The notes under the pieces are model-generated. The model saw nothing but the letters and a program-made list of their open reading frames with translations, had not been told where the DNA came from and searched no databases. This document shows positions 42,993-54,800 of a stretch of 64,000 nt of DNA, one piece after another. Both the position numbers and the translations under genes were made by a program. Origin of the DNA: Haliclona indistincta (taxonomy: Eukaryota > Porifera > Demospongiae > Haplosclerida > Chalinidae); contig OZ024790.1 of assembly GCA_964017065.1 (NCBI GenBank), forward strand, positions 4,980,458 through 5,044,457. The letters run 5' to 3'. Each line of letters opens with the position of its first letter. The stretch's first letter is position 1.

Positions 42993-45919
42993 TCAATGCT
43001 TTTTCTGCTTATGTCTACTACAATTTGAACGCAAGGTGAAGCATTGGCCACATATATCACACGAGTAAGGTTTCTCTCCAGTGTGAGTTTTGATGTGTCT
43101 TCGCAATTGCCCAGCACTATCTTTGGTAGAGTATGGACAATGAGGGCACTGGAGTACCTTAGCTTGATCAGTTGAATGCTTTGTACGCATATGGCGAGAG
43201 AAACTATGAGGATGAGAAAAGGTCCGCCCACATTCCTCACACGAGTATGGTTTCTCTCCAGTATGAGTACGGATATGAGTTTTCAAATGTTCAGCTCTCT
43301 TGGCTACGTAAGGACAGTGAGGGCACTGGTGTGACTTGTTTGGACAAGGTCGAGAGGTGCGAGACGAACTTGATTTCAGATGTTTTGACATTTTTGTAGT
43401 GTACATGTAGGCTTGACTACTCTGTGAAGTAGTGTGCTGAGAGATCACATCCTGTTCTACGGCCTGCAAAGGAAATCATGATTTTGATGAGGAAAGTAAT
43501 CAGTGCACTGCATATGCAAGCTGACCTCTTCACAATGTTGATCACTATCTACATCATTTGTCACATCTTGTTCTACATTATCTGACATATCTTGGTCTTC
43601 TCCTGTCACTTTGTCCTCTTCAATCACCACCTGATGACTCATAGCCACACCCACATCACCGGCTTCACTACAACTAGTCTATTAGATAATACAAAGACCT
43701 CACGATCACACTATACATGTACTTACAGGTAAGTGAGGGCACTCATGGTGTTTCTCTGCTATTTCTTTGTTGATACTCATTCTCCAATTCAACCTCTTCC
43801 TCTGCAAGTCTATCCTCCTCATTAGCACTATCTGACAATCTCCATGCTTCTCGGCCACTTGAACATGATCATCGGAGAACGTTTTGCAATAGGCCTGTTT
43901 AGCGTTCTGCATACGACGATCTAATTGTGCAAAATATTTAAAGTCGACAGTGTAAATGCATTTGTTGACTCACAAACAGTCTCTACTGTGACCAGTTCAA
44001 TGAGAGGGTTGAGTGAGTGTATCTGATCACTGATGACTGATAGCTTCTCAAATAGCTCACCCAGTCTCTGATAATAGAGAGAGACAGTGCAGCAGGCAGG
44101 GTGAGTAGGGTTGGTACCTTATCATGACTCTCACTGCTTTCCTCATCTCTCATCTTGTGTATGCACACACACGTTACAATGGAGTATCGTAGCTGTAGCA
44201 AGTACTGTAGCTTCACATCACTCCACTCCTGTTGCTGCTCCTCAAGGCCACGCCTCTTCTTGTTGACTGCATCCTCTGTGACTAGCTGTATACACTCTGA
44301 ACAGACCATCACAGTACATGCTAGTATAGTGTCTCAGCTAGCCACACCTTCCATAGTGTCCAAGATACTGATGGCTGCCTCTAAGTGTGTGTCCTGGTCT
44401 GCAGTATTGAGCTCTGAGAACACATCATTGTACTTCTGTGTGAGAGAGTCAAATATTGTCATGCCACACCCACTCACTCACCATGCCTATTGTCTCAAAC
44501 CATTGTTGCTCATGATCGATCAATGATGATAGTGTTCTCCATCGATCCTCTAACTCCTTCAACTCTGACATGGCCTTCATGAATGTTTCTCTCACTTCTG
44601 TTTCCTCTACTCGTTGCTCTATCACACTGTCCTTAAGATGCCATATCCTCTCACTCAGCTGCTCCTGTCTCCCAAGGTTAGTGAACCTCTTCGTCTTCAG
44701 TTCAGTAGTTGTTGCTGTAAACTCCACATTGAATGTGTGCATGGCATCATGTAAATCATTCTTGAGTTTCTCTGTGTGAGTGCATTAATACATCAGTATA
44801 TTATGTGATGTGTGTCTCTTACTGATCTTCTCTGCAATACTCTCATACACAGCTCTCTCCTGGTCCACAATCTCCCTCTCCTTCTCCACTAGCTCCAATG
44901 CTTCAACACGTTGCTTCTCCAGTTCCTCAAGAGTCACTGTATCCTCTTCCTGCTCTCTCCTCTTCACCAGCTCACAGTTCCTCACAGCTTCTTCAACTGC
45001 CTTCTCTGTACGTAGATAATGATTGTTTACTTACATAGCAATAAAAAATCTAGACTTGACAACAAAATGTTTAACAAGTTGTAACAAGCATCAAACATTT
45101 TGATGTCTACCTGAGCATTGTTCACATTTCTTCAACTCCTCTCTCGTCCTATCTTCCTCTCCCTCCACTAAACTATTCAAGTAGCTCTTGTAAGCTCTAC
45201 CATACCCGTCCAGTGCTGGTGTGTGTGGGACCAGTCGACCATATTGGTAGGCAAGGTCAAGATGGTTGAGTACTTTAGTGGGTGTAACTGTAGGGAGATT
45301 GTGAGTGTGAACTAGTGATAGGATCTTGTCAATCTTGTCTAGCAGTTGGTGAGGAATGGCTGAAGAGGAGATAGTTTGAGTTGTATCACCATACTATAAC
45401 CAGCTAGCTTGCTAACCATCGCCACGTGTAGCTGATGACGTCACTGTTTCTGCTACATAGCGGCATCTAGCAGACAGATCGTTTCCTATACGAGGAGGAC
45501 AACATTACTAACAAGAGTTCAATGGAACACATACCCTGTGCGCTATGCAAATGTGCAGAAATACTACCCGTAGTGACTTCGGTGTGAACTATTATAATCA
45601 AAATACCGGAATGTTCTAATCGGCTATGTTGCTAATACGAATACTTGGCCATAGCACGCGACAGGAGACATTCTCGACTTCACAGGCGTCTTTCAAATAA
45701 TAAATATTCAACAAACAAGCTGTTGAAAGCTATTCCATGACAATCTTCGAGCAGTAAACAGCCGCGTTTTTGTACACAGTCACACACATGCGCCGGTATA
45801 TACATACATACAAAGCCAAACACTTAACCCTACGCGCCCAGGGTATGTAACTATACACACGAGACAGACTTACCAGATCTGCTCAACAGCTCTGTACTGC
45901 AGCAACTTGTGAAAGACAT
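42993..45919 (-). CDS. Coiled-coil protein with four C-terminal C2H2 zinc fingers, 671 residues
   Basis: Eleven exons: 45874-45919, 45417-45485, 45111-45359, 44823-45005, 44482-44771, 44348-44435, 44118-44296, 43974-44067, 43727-43920, 43526-43678, 42993-43463. Lengths sum to 2016 bases, an exact frame including the stop, which supports the model. The N-terminal third has an IPHQLLDKIDKILSLVH helix region; residues ~130-400 are charged and heptad-like (EELEKQRVEALELVEKERE; GRQEQLSERIWHLKDSVIEQ), a long coiled coil. After an acidic stretch (EDKVTGEDQDMSDNVEQD) come four C2H2 fingers at ~560-670, two with CPHCPY and TH-TGEKPYSC linkers. Likely a nuclear DNA-binding or dimeric regulatory protein; the pairing of a TRIM-like coiled coil with C2H2 fingers is unusual. 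An inverted-repeat element sits in intron 1. Confidence 0.82.
45532..45845. mobile_element. Inverted-repeat element (TACCCTGGGCGC family), copy 2
   Basis: Ends TACCCTGTGCGC and GCGCCCAGGGTA; lies wholly inside intron 1 of the coiled-coil/C2H2 gene. About 75-80% like copy 1 by eye. Confidence 0.75.
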
Positions 45920-46612
45920 TGCCACGAGGCTCGAACATTAACACGCGTCACATAAACATCATGAAAAGTGGGTGTGTCGTATGCGCGCGAAATTCAAGCT
46001 AGCGAACTACGTATGTCATGATAAGGCCCCTTGGTCATGGTAACTCTTTACCTTTCCTGGTATCGTCTATTTCTCACTAACAGTTTTTCAGTAAGATATT
46101 CTCCTGCGGACCTCATATGTAGTACTAAATCAAAACACGCTATCATACAACATTATTCTCATTAATTTTTCATCATAATAGAATCTGTTCATTTAGAATC
46201 AGTTATTGTTTATCACGTACAACATGGCAGCTGTGAGATAGCCAACTCATTTTTTGCAGTTCTTCATTTGAGGGTTGATGGTCCCCACCACTGTGATCCA
46301 ATACTAAGAGTAGATAAGTTGTTCAAATAAAGTAAGATCAGTACAATTGATGGTTTCTAATGGTAAATAATATTGTTCCAGAGTTGGGCAACAGAACAGA
46401 AGAAGGAATAGTTATATTGATTATGTGAGCAAAAGGAAATTTAGATTGAAACACTAGATCTTAATCTTGAAAGAGATAAAAGAGGAGGAAGAAGATCTGG
46501 AGGAAAATAAACAATAATAATTATTGTGAATAATTTTAAAGAGAGTGGTCAGGGACTGGAAAGATCGGTGGTCTTGAAGAGATTGTAGCTTAGACAGATC
46601 AAGAAGGTCTTC
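45920..46612. other. Upstream region of the C2H2 gene, nothing recognised
   Basis: Would contain the promoter of the C2H2 gene. No other gene seen. Confidence 0.3.
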
Positions 46613-46755
46613 TGTCTAGTCACTCCAGCTAGTGTCAGCTAGTCACTCCAGCTAGTGTCAGCTAGTCACTCAAGCTAGTGTAGTGTCTAGTCACTCCAGC
46701 TAGTGTCAGCTAGTCACTCCAGCTAGTGTAGTGTCTAGTCACTCCAGCTAGTGAT
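46613..46755 (+). repeat. 23-bp minisatellite
   Basis: CTAGTCACTCCAGCTAGTGT plus CAG is repeated about six times; some units carry an extra TAGTGT. Near-identical units. Confidence 0.88.
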
Positions 46756-46935
46756 TCCAATCCATAATATACGCTACTATCTTTATGGTGCTTGAAAATT
46801 ATGACATTGCATGAGCCACACCCAACAGTCAAATTCATGTGTTGGTATTTCCTCATAAACACAATAACAACAATCGTTATGTGAGATACACTATCTGGGA
46901 ACTATATGTACCTAAACACTACACAGATCTGACTA

Positions 46936-48056
46936 TACTTTAGTGTTTTGCAGTTTCAATTCATCTTCTTCTTGAAGTTTAGGTTTGCTGTCTTCTCTCT
47001 TGTCTTTGCAGCACTTCCATATCATCAGCACAGGTACAAGTATGAAGAAGAATATTATGAAGACAATCCCTAAAGCAACCAAGAGCCACTGCCACCATGT
47101 GAATCATAGCAGGAGGTATTGGAGCTGATAAAATGAAGAAAAACAATTTCAATATTGGAGTATGCTCTTATACTGCATTGCAAGTTGTCCTCCGAGTTGA
47201 ATCCAATATTACACATTTCACATCCCTGTCTGGCACAAGGCACAGTTCATCACACCACACTCTGTGCAGTCAGCTCCTCTCCACGAGTTGACACAAGTAC
47301 ACGAGTATTCTTCACCATCACTTGAACATCTACCACCGTTTTGACATGGATTTGGTGTGCAAGGATTCCCTCTTGTAGCTATGAAATATTACTGAGTAAA
47401 ATCAAGAACTCTTGGTAAAATATATAAAGTTAATTAATATACTCACAGCAATTTTTGTCAGTGAAGGGAGATACACATGAGCAGGTGTAGTCAGTGTTGC
47501 TAGCACCGATATTACATGTTGCTCCATTCTGACAGGGATTTAGTGCTAGTGAGACAGATATGCACTGGATCACACTCAGTACAATCTTGGTTGGGCTCAA
47601 AACCCAGTGGACAAGGAAGAACACACTGTGAAACTGATAACATAAAATTATTATAGTACCACTATGTGATCACTTGTATGGGCTTACTGTCACAATCTTG
47701 GACTGACACTGCCCTCAAACGGCATAGTACTAGCAAGTACTAGGTAGCTGATAAAAGTTAGGTGAGCCTGTAGCGCACTCCAGTTGAAACTGAGCATATT
47801 GTACAGCACTAGTTGTACCCCCATCAGTCACTGTATACTGCAAACGACTGATAGTGATCTGTATGAATCGCTAGATTCAACAGCGAGGCAAGTAAAATGG
47901 TAGTCCTGTAAGTCAACAGAGATTGTAGAGCTCTCTCCTCCATTAGCAATCAGGGCCATCCTCAGACTGAAACTGATCTGTGACTGACTTGGTGGTGGAC
48001 ATTGCTGTTATTTGGCCAGGACAATAACGGTTGCACGACAAGCCATTCTTGGCTCG
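46936..48056 (-). pseudogene. EGF-like membrane protein gene, left arm of an inverted duplication, frameshifted
   Basis: In minus order: a short ATG segment near 48040, a CPPPSQSQISFSLRM exon, TDGGTTSAVQYAQFQLECAT after a 1-base shift, CPLGFEPNQDCTECDPVH, an EGF domain (PCQNGATCNIG, YTCSCVSPF; 47457-47550) reached through a 2-base insertion, a second EGF (PCTPNPCQNGGRC, YSCTCVNSW; ~47250-47380), and a transmembrane segment with a lysine-rich tail (WWQWLLVALGIVFIIFFFI; stop near 46936) after another shift. The original was probably a secreted or single-pass cell-surface protein. At least three frame breaks. Confidence 0.65.
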
Positions 48057-48116
48057 CGCTACAAATGAGCCACAATAGTGAAAGTAAATCGCCTTTGCTT
48101 CAGCAAGCCACTAGCC

Positions 48117-49985
48117 ATGTTCTTTCTACTGGCAACGGTTCTGCTTCTAGTGTCTGGCACTAAATCCCAGCAATGTCCACCACCAAGTCAGTCACAGATC
48201 AGTTCCAGCCTAAGGATGGTCCTGATTGCTAATGGACGAGAGAGCTCTATATACAATCTCTGTCGACTTACAGACTACCATTGTGCGCTACAGGCTCACC
48301 TAACTTTACCAGCTACCTAGTACTATGCCGTTTGAGGGCGGTGTCAGTCCATCATTGCTGTCTGCAACGACCAGGAGAAACTGTCTGTTTTGTACTGGAG
48401 CATCTAGTGGTCCTGCAGGTCTTGATACTACAGCAAATTGCTTTGGTGAGTGACCTCGTCATTAGTAGACAGCATTATGGTAGACCTGATCTTTCCTTAC
48501 AGCATGTAGCAGCACTTGTCTGAGTATGGGGCAAGGAGCCTGTGCTGGTGATGGCACAACATGCTGTCCATTCTTCAACACTGATGGATCATGTACTACT
48601 GCTTGTTCTACTAACTATATGCAGCTAGTAGTGATAACAACTATATACACATGTGGTTAGTACAATTCGTACTCAATTCAATTCAATTCATATTGCTTTA
48701 CAGTCACAAAAGGATGAGTGATAAAATTATGGTGATTTAAAGCTGAATGAGTGACTGACAGACTGTACACAAACTATACAGCTGCATGCATGGAGAGAAA
48801 AAGAAGAAATTACATGCTTACATGAGAATAAGTAGAAAAACCTACAGGAACACACTTATTACAAGGACACAAGAAATGAAAAGAACAAGGGTTTGATGAA
48901 TTAAAAGATCTTAAGAAATTTGACCATATAAAATTTGTTAACTTAGATTTGATAGTTTGAATAGATTTGGTAGTATCATAGTTGGAGGAAGAGAATTCCA
49001 TAGTCTTGGAATTTGGTTGAAACAGAAATGCCGACTAGCCGAAAATTTCGAAAAGGTATGTTTTAGTTTAAAGTTGGAAGTTGAACGAGTGGAACCAGAA
49101 GTATAAAGTGAAATAATCCCTGAGAGGGAGAAATTATCTGGAGGGAATAAACTATCTTTGATGCACTTTACAAGGAACAGAATATCATGAAGCTCAAACC
49201 ATTGCATCAAAGTGTAACAGACATTCTGACTATTGCTGATGTGTCATATCATGGACAGACTCACTTATTGTTATACAATACATTGTTCTGTTACTTCTCT
49301 ACATATCATTGTCTTGCTCTGCTTATAATGGTGTAGTCTATTTTCATAAAGACTGTTGATAGCTTGACCTAAACCAGCTCTGTCTGTCAATCTGCGTGTT
49401 ACAAAAGGAAGGATTTTCAGTCAAACCAATCTGACTTTGTAGGAGGCAGTTGTAGGACCAAGTATATGTTTGGTGGCTTTACATTGCACTCGTTCAAGTC
49501 GGGATATGTCACATACCTGATTAGGCCTCCACACTTGCGAACAATATGATAGCTTTGATCGAACCAATGTTAGATACAAGAGTCGTTTGATGTGGACTGG
49601 AATCAGTGTATAGAGATGTTCCTTCTTATTAAGTACAAGGAATAGTAGGCTGAGGAACAGATAGTGTCAGACCAGGACAAGTTGGAAGTGATAGTGATGC
49701 CAAGATCTCGTTGACTAGAAACATACTTGATAACAGATTGTTGGATTTTGTAGGGAAATGAAGGGTCTATATTGGATGTATGAGAATGTGATGGATTGAG
49801 TGAGGTTCTAAGCACAGCACATTTTTCTTTATTTAGTATTCTTTGACATGCCAAATAACTTTTGCTTTAAAGCGTGTGCATTGCCTTGTCCGCTTGGTTA
49901 TGCACCAAACACAGCTTGCACTGGCCGTGATCCAGTGCATATCTGTCTCACCAGCAATCCCTGTCAGAATGGAGCACTGTAATAT
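48117..49985 (+). pseudogene. EGF-like protein gene, right arm of the inverted duplication, broken
   Basis: Starts with a signal-peptide-like segment (MFFLLATVLLLVSGTKS) and CPPPSQSQISSSLRM. A 4-base insertion (near 48248) and a ~120-base deletion (near 48285) relative to the left arm break the first exon. Later exons at 48345-48443 and 48504-48655 (CSSTCLSMGQGACAGDG) and 49875-49980 (CPLGYAPNTACTGRDPVH) follow. The last ends at a TAA inside PCQNGAL. A LINE fragment separates the last two exons. Confidence 0.6.
48690..49860 (-). mobile_element. 5'-truncated LINE inserted in the EGF-like pseudogene
   Basis: Minus frames give the C-terminal half of a non-LTR reverse transcriptase: NKEKCAVLRTS, VSSQRDLGITITSNLSWSD, YSLYLIRRNI, then further pieces and FCFNQIPRLWNSLPPTMI near the end. 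Several frameshifts. The 3' end (low coordinates) carries repeated GAATT units (AATTCAATTCAATTC on plus) instead of poly-A, as in CR1/L2-type elements. Confidence 0.75.
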
Positions 49986-50397
49986 CGGTACTAACATCTT
50001 TTGATTGTGTATTTTATTATTTATTCATCACCCTCTATTATTATCAACAGAAAACAGAACACAACATGGATAGAAGATTATACCTGATAAAGAAATGAAG
50101 TATAAATAGTCAAGTGACAATGATTAAGCAAAGATGTAGGAGAAAAAAAAGAAAGGAACAAAGTGTGCACTAAGATAAATTTATGCTAGAGTTAATAAGC
50201 AAAGAAAAAATTAATAACAAAAGAATAATAAAAATAAAGAATGAACTAAAATTCAGTTCGGGCAGACGATAGCCATCTGTCATCTGAGTGATGATTGATC
50301 TCCATTTAGTCCGGAACAAACATGCAGACCACGCCTACATAGAATTGAATTAACTAATCTCCTTTCTCCACTTGCACTTCAGGTTCTTCTGCTGTCC
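49986..50397. other. AT-rich stretch, nothing firm
   Basis: 50041-50250 is very A-rich on the plus strand. GAATTGAATTAACTAAT at 50342 resembles the LINE tail repeat, so another LINE 3' remnant is possible. Confidence 0.25.
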
Positions 50398-50880
50398 TTG
50401 TCAACATTACCATGTCGACTCAGCCTCTGCAGTCTGAGAAGAGCTCGAACGAAGTGTGTTCTACAGCTGCGACAAATGAACTCCACTCATCGCCATGTGG
50501 CTGCCAGACCAGACGAGCTGGAACTGGAGAACCAACCACCGTGCAACTCCAAGAACGACCACCATTACCGCGTCCACTGTCCCGACAATAGGCAGCCGGC
50601 CTGTGACCCGTCCGGTATACTAACACCACGTGTCGTCACTGACAAGGAAACCCTCGAGTCTGTGAGTAGGAGCCACAGCATGGGCTGGTTTGTGAGACTG
50701 CCTAGCGAGTTGCTGCAATTGCGCTCACTCAGTAACATCTCCATGACTTCAAGCGACATGAGTACAGCTGTCCTGGCCTATCTGCAGAGCGCCAGAGGGC
50801 CAGGGCCAGGGTTGAATCACGTGATGCCCATAATCTCAGACTCTATGCGCATGCGCATAATCCATTCGTATTGGAACTAG
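50398..50880 (+). CDS. Orphan copy of the FBXO47-like first (F-box) exon
   Basis: Homologous to 51899-52250. Frame shared with the F-box gene: PDELELENQPP, SGILTPRVVTDKE, FVRLPSELLQLRSLSNISM, LAYLQSARG, HVMPIIS, then a stop in unrelated sequence at 50880. Compared with the complete gene it has insertions of 6, 9, 3 and 12 bases and deletions of 3, 9 and 21 bases, all multiples of three. The 21-base deletion removes the HSIFEQLN part of the F-box helix. No downstream exons follow. Probably a decaying duplicate or an independent short protein. Confidence 0.5.
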   Translation: MSTLPCRLSLCSLRRARTKCVLQLRQMNSTHRHVAARPDELELENQPPCNSKNDHHYRVHCPDNRQPACDPSGILTPRVVTDKETLESVSRSHSMGWFVRLPSELLQLRSLSNISMTSSDMSTAVLAYLQSARGPGPGLNHVMPIISDSMRMRIIHSYWN

Positions 50881-50925
50881 AGTTCTAATGAACACATACC
50901 CGTGCGCTGAGCTAAGAGCTAAACA
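50874..50925 (+). repeat. Left-end fragment of the TACCCTGGGCGC element
   Basis: GGAACTAGAGTTCTAATGAA then CACATACCCGTGCGC matches the left end and flank of the element at 41171 (GGAACTAGAGTTTAATGAAC), implying the true element extends past the inverted repeat. Confidence 0.5.
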
Positions 50926-50956
50926 CGACTACTCCAGCGCAACACTGACAGTCACC

Positions 50957-51300
50957 CAGGGGCGTATCTGAACCCGGGCCCACACGGGCCTGGGCCCTAC
51001 CATCAAACTGTGCAAATAATTATATTCATTATTATTTGTTATTATATTCACGTGTGTGCGCACAATAAGAATCAAAACTTAGTGTACCACGGAGTCCACA
51101 GTGCAGCGGTGCAGCTGATCAGTCCACTCAGCTTCTCTGCCAAGTTGCTACCACAAAAACAGAACCATAGTGTTACTTTAGTCCGCATAGCTATTGTTTT
51201 GCGTTAAACAATAATTACCGGATGTGGGCGTGGTTAACCAGGCGTGGTCAATAAAAATTAATGAGGCCCTACCAACATCAGTGAGCCAGCTACGCCCCTG
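50957..51300. mobile_element. hAT-type non-autonomous element (344 bp) with perfect 8-bp target duplication
   Basis: Ends CAGGGGCGTATCTGAAC and inverse CAGGGGCGTAGCTGGCTC. The identical octamer CAGTCACC flanks both sides (50949-50956 and 51301-51308). Eight-base duplications and CAGGG-type ends are hallmarks of hAT elements. No transposase. Confidence 0.92.
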
Positions 51301-51334
51301 CAGTCACCTTCCCCGCCTCCGCACTTCTCCCGCA

Positions 51335-51556
51335 ATTATAATAGACATGATTTTGCCCCCATCTTCTGCAAATCAGCTACTTATATGAATTCATTTTATC
51401 CCACCTCTATCAAGCTCTGGAACTCTCTTCCCTCTTGTATCAAATCTACTGATTCTTTTTCTCTATTTAAATCCAAGCTATTTACTATCTTTTAGATCAC
51501 TAACACCTTCATTCATTAGCATTATTGCTATTTCACATTTCTTTTTGAAAAAAAAA
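51335..51556 (+). mobile_element. LINE 3'-end fragment
   Basis: Plus frame: NSFYPTSIKLWNSLPSCIKS, then FSLFKSKLFTIF and a stop, followed by a nine-base A run at 51548. Only the last ~60 codons of ORF2 remain. Confidence 0.65.
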
Positions 51557-51565
51557 TACCGTAAA

Positions 51566-51690
51566 GTGCTCTTATAAGCGACACGTAGCTTTAGAAACCC
51601 ATGGATTAGCCGCTCGAGCAAGGCTTGGCAGCTCAGAAAACGTCTTCATAGGACTATAAATTCAGCTGCAGAGAGAGTGTTACTATGTCG
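51566..51690 (-). repeat. Dispersed repeat, copy 2 (see 7495-7648)
   Basis: Inverse of the 7495 copy: GACACGTAGCTTTAGAAA, ATTAGCCGCTCGAGCAAGGC, AGGACTATA and CTGCAGAGAGAGTGT appear in order. Confidence 0.5.
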
Positions 51691-51898
51691 ACTTAGCCTC
51701 GAATTCCGGCGCATGCGCACACAGGCCCGATCTCCTAGATCCTACATGTAGCTAGCTTTAGGAGGCGGGGCCTGGGGATGAGGCTAGCTAGCTACATGTC
51801 TACTGCGCCAGATAAAAGCCCTTGCTTAGTCCAGAGGAGCGCGAGTTTGCTGCAGTCTGAGAAGAGCTCGAACGAAGTGTGTTCGACAACTGCGAGAA

Positions 51899-54800
51899 AT
51901 GAACTGCACTCATGTGGCTGCCAGACCAGACGAGCTGGAAGTGGAGAACCACGAACCACCGTGCAACTCCAAGAACGACCGCGTCCACTGTCCTGACAAA
52001 AGGCAGCCCTGTGACCCGTCCGGAATACTAACACCACGTGTCGTCACTGACAAGCAAACCATTAGTAACTCCGAGTCTGTGAGTAGGAGCCAAGGCATGG
52101 GCTTGTTTGTGAGAATGCCTGACGAGTTGCTGCACTCTATTTTTGAACAACTCAACTTGCGCTCACTCAGTAACATCTCCATGACTTCTAGCAATATGAG
52201 TAAAGCTGTCCTGACCTACCTGCAGAGCGCCAGAGGGTTGAAACACGTGATGCCCATAATCTCAGCAGGGCACATAACTGGCATTGATCCCCCTTTAAGA
52301 GGAGTTGGTAAGCAACACAATCATTATGTAACGTGTTGCTGCAACTATTTTTATAATTATTTTTGACTTCTTTTCAGCTAAACTGATCAAATGTGTTACG
52401 TTATCTCATTCAATTGATCATCGATTGGAGACAGCATCATATTTTCTCAATAAGGTGGTCACATACAAGCATTAACTAACCAACACAACGCATGTACTGA
52501 ATTCTGCTATTGTGTGCCTTTGTATTCTGACTGATAATATTGCCTCGTATTGTATTCTTGTAGTTGGAGTCTACTCATGATGCTCTCTGTGCTACTGCTG
52601 GTATGTGTCGATGCTATGAGTGCTTTGGACAGCTGTTCATCGGATACGTTTCCCAGTGGAGTGAACAGGAGAAGGCTAGAGCATACTGCATGGTGAACAA
52701 AGTAGCCAAATTAGACCAGAGAGTGAGTTGTCTATCGTACTACTATAAATACTTGGTTCTTTAAGGTCAAAGTCAAAGGTCTACGCTCTACTCTTTACCT
52801 TTATGAGCATGAAGTAATACACCACTGTAACATTGTCAGCACAAGAGAACAGAACATGTCTAGTCGGTCATTGTAAACCATTGTCATATGAAATGCTGCA
52901 CGTTGGTCTCACTGTCTCAGTTCTAATAATCGTTTCAGCTGGCTAGTTCCCACTAATCATTTCGACTGGCTAGTTCCCATGTTACACCTGTACCATAAGA
53001 AAACTGGCTACACACTGTAAAGCTTTCTCCACTATCTCTTACTACCCTTAGGTTGAGACTGCGCTGACAGTGTGTCCCAAATTTCTCCCATGCCATGAGC
53101 TTGACCTGCGACGGGCCTATCAGCTCATATTCCTCCAGCCATCTACCACTGAAGCAGACTATGGTATCTGGCTCACTATGACCCTCAAGCCCTATCCTAT
53201 CACAGATCAAGCTAGACTAATCTATATACTGACTGGACCAGTAGATGATGCTGGTTAGTGAGATGTGTGAGAGAGAATTAATTGTGTTATTTAGTGATGA
53301 GTATCGTAGCTGAAAAGCATATAATGGGCATTCGATAGGACTGCTACACATTCTAACTGTATTGTATGTGTAGTAAACTCTCTCACCAATCTGTACAGTT
53401 TAAAAAGTTCATACGCCATGTTACATGTGTAAAAGATGTTTGCTTTTACACAGCACGTGCGAGTTTTTTCCAAAATTTTTGACAACGCTCAATTTTTTGC
53501 TGACCCCTTGTGTCCGAAGAAGCGAGGCTCTTCTGTATACTAGTCTGAACCATTAGCTATAGCAGTAATGGCAGCTACCCATACATAACAATTTCTTCTC
53601 TCTCCCCTCCCTTCTATCTCTTCCCGCCCTCCCTTCCCTCTCTCCTCCCTCTCCCGTCCTGCAGGGTTCATATGCTGGTCCATGAGGTGTGGGTGTGTCA
53701 CGCCATCCTCTCTCACCACTCACTCCCATGCTAGCTGCTCTAACCTCAAGGATCTAGGGAAGGCTCTGAGAGTACTCCTGACAGTCAGATCAGCAGAGTG
53801 GAGCGCTCATACCATCATTTCCATCTTTATTGAACTTATCGGTAAGTAACCAAATGAAATACCCAGTGTAAAGTGCCAAGTAGTCATTAATCGTTGACAA
53901 GATAAGATTAGTCATGGTTTATTTCATTAGCTAAGCCTCAAGCAGTTCAGTTTTGACATTTTTACTTAAGGAGATAGTGTGACTTTTTGGTTTCTTGTGG
54001 CGTGTTTATTGAGTATTAGTGAGGCGGCAGAGCAGAACAATTGTGCATTTTGTGATAAAAGCACCAAACTTGCTATACATGTTACTAAAGGTGTTACAAA
54101 AAGATTTGGATATTGGGCCACATCATAATTTTAACCCTTGGTCTTTAAAATGTTAATTAATGGTTATTATGTCCGTCATAATTTTAAACAATTTTCAACA
54201 ATCCAAAATGCAAAACTTCACAGTTATGGAAGAATTGGAATCTCTAAATGCATTGATGATGTTTGTAATTGTGCACTACAACCTCAAGAGAAATAAGAAT
54301 AGAAAAGTGAATTGCTTAATGTCTCATGAATAATTCATTTCATTTGGTTATCATTAATTCTGGTATAGCTAGTTGGCTTATATAAAGCAGTGAACTTCTT
54401 ACCCTTGATACTCAAAGTGTTTACAAATTATGCTGCAGTAGAGACAGTCTGAAGTTTATAATAAATGGACAATTTTGAGTATAAGTTTTTTATATGACAA
54501 TTCAAAGAAACTTGAATGTGTCAGCATAGCTAAAGTAAGAGTAAGCCAGCAGCAGATATAGTCATTTTAAGACTTTATGTTGGAAGCCATGGCAAGATAC
54601 AGATATATCAAGCACTTTGTGTAATACAATTGTCAAATCCCTCTCTGACAATAACCTCTTTCAGTTACATTTAGCAGCACTAGCAGTCCTTACTGTTAAC
54701 TGAAAGAGGTTATTGTCAGAGAGGGATTTGACAATTGTATTACACAAAGTGCTTGATATATCTGTATCTTGCCATGGCTTCCAACATAAAGTCTTAAAAT

